In this document: positions 63,679-64,000 of the stretch, in pieces
Numbering within the stretch: position 1 is the first letter of the stretch
Layout of the letters: each line of letters begins with the position of its first letter
Source of the DNA: Methylobacterium sp. Leaf125
GTDB taxonomy: Bacteria; Pseudomonadota; Alphaproteobacteria; Rhizobiales; Beijerinckiaceae
Direction: 5' to 3'
Assembly: GCF_001423085.1 (NCBI RefSeq)
Contig: NZ_LMNU01000007.1
Location: 82,673 to 146,672, forward strand
Length of the DNA stretch: 64,000 bases
Notes under the pieces: generated by a model
The model's input: only the letters and a program-made list of their open reading frames with translations
What the model was told of the DNA's origin: nothing
Database searches by the model: none
Program-made: the position numbers and the translations under genes

Positions 63679-63891
63679 TGCAGCCCCCCATTCAAAAGCT
63701 TGAAAGGGGTAAGTCATTTTCTAACCCATCGCATAGGGTAGATGCTACGTGGATGATCGAAACCTTTGACGCTCCGTCTCATCGCATCATTCGTTACCCT
63801 TGTGCCGGATGTTCGGCTGCTTAGCGATAAACAGAGGGACGATCCAACGTTTGATCTAAAATGCTGCCGCAGTCTTTGATATTGCGCCTTA

Positions 63892-64000
63892 GAGCCCGTC
63901 CGATAAGGGGCTGAGGCAGGGTTGAGTGGCCGGGATGGCAGTGATTCCAAGAGGGGGCTGAAACCTGACCTGGATCTGCCATGTGGACCCCGACCACCCG
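63892..64000 (+). mobile_element. Left end of an IS5-type insertion sequence (partial)
   Basis: GAGCCCGTCCGATAAGG follows TTA, a typical IS5-group target, and is placed like an inverted-repeat end. About 90 bases later an ATG opens a transposase-like frame. Only the left end is in the window. Confidence 0.6.
63981..64000 (+). CDS. IS5-family transposase, first codons only (partial)
   Basis: Six codons, MWTPTT, and a further partial one are visible before the window ends. They match the start of IS427-group transposases (MWTPTTR), which supports the mobile-element call at 63892. The gene continues to the right. Confidence 0.5.

Noticed and set aside
1..64000. tRNA and rRNA genes
   Set aside because: No cloverleaf-like or rRNA-like sequence was recognised by eye on either strand; a tRNAscan-SE run would settle it.

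Overview
The window is 64 kb of GC-rich chromosome from an alphaproteobacterium, most likely a Methylobacterium or close relative. This is inferred from gene content and order (hisI-folE-IscU-like-yidD next to thrS, a PAS_5 gene, paired PilZ domains, an oxalate:formate antiporter) and from codon use, not from a database match. No rRNA, tRNA or CRISPR array was recognised.

Left region (1-13.1 kb): two catabolic regulons. From 7513 leftwards to the window edge lies one minus-strand gene set, suyA-suyB-dctA-slcC-comC-gntR-sorA-sorB. Together it encodes a whole sulfolactate pathway: uptake (DctA-type carrier), inversion of the (S) to the (R) enantiomer through sulfopyruvate (SlcC, ComC), cleavage to pyruvate and sulfite (SuyAB), sulfite oxidation in the periplasm (SorAB), and a GntR/UTRA regulator. 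A TauE/SafE permease is divergent, and two near-identical palindromes in the shared intergenic region look like the GntR operators. Next comes a plus-strand acid-sugar cassette: KdgT-type permease, DUF1537 kinase, PdxA2 and a DeoR repressor, with three TGCGC-N5-GCGCA dyads in front.

Central region (13.1-50.1 kb): ordinary chromosomal genes. These are oxalate:formate antiporter with a small membrane protein, gnd-pgl, malic enzyme, aspS, RNase D, a LysR-racemase pair, ErpA-type Fe-S carrier, dGTPase, PilZ and PAS proteins, rhomboid, CBS protein, RssA-type patatin, hisI, folE, IscU-like scaffold, yidD, a 2HCT carrier, thrS, nitroreductase, flavin reductase and an RND metal-type efflux pair. The RND pair sits against the truncated 3' end of an EamA transporter. 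Short degenerate tandem arrays, often with a 15-bp period, recur at gene edges through this part.

Right region (50.1-64 kb): a looser, more AT-rich accessory region full of small genes and broken genes. It holds a DUF1508-like ORF with an amber codon, two tyrosine-recombinase tails, a phage-like operon of small overlapping genes (DUF5681 plus three related short proteins), a UDG-like gene with uncertain start, an MrcB-HNH endonuclease with an in-frame TAA, an FAH remnant, two small secreted proteins, a large RTX calcium-binding secreted protein, and the left end of an IS5-type element at the right edge. It reads as a decaying genomic island.
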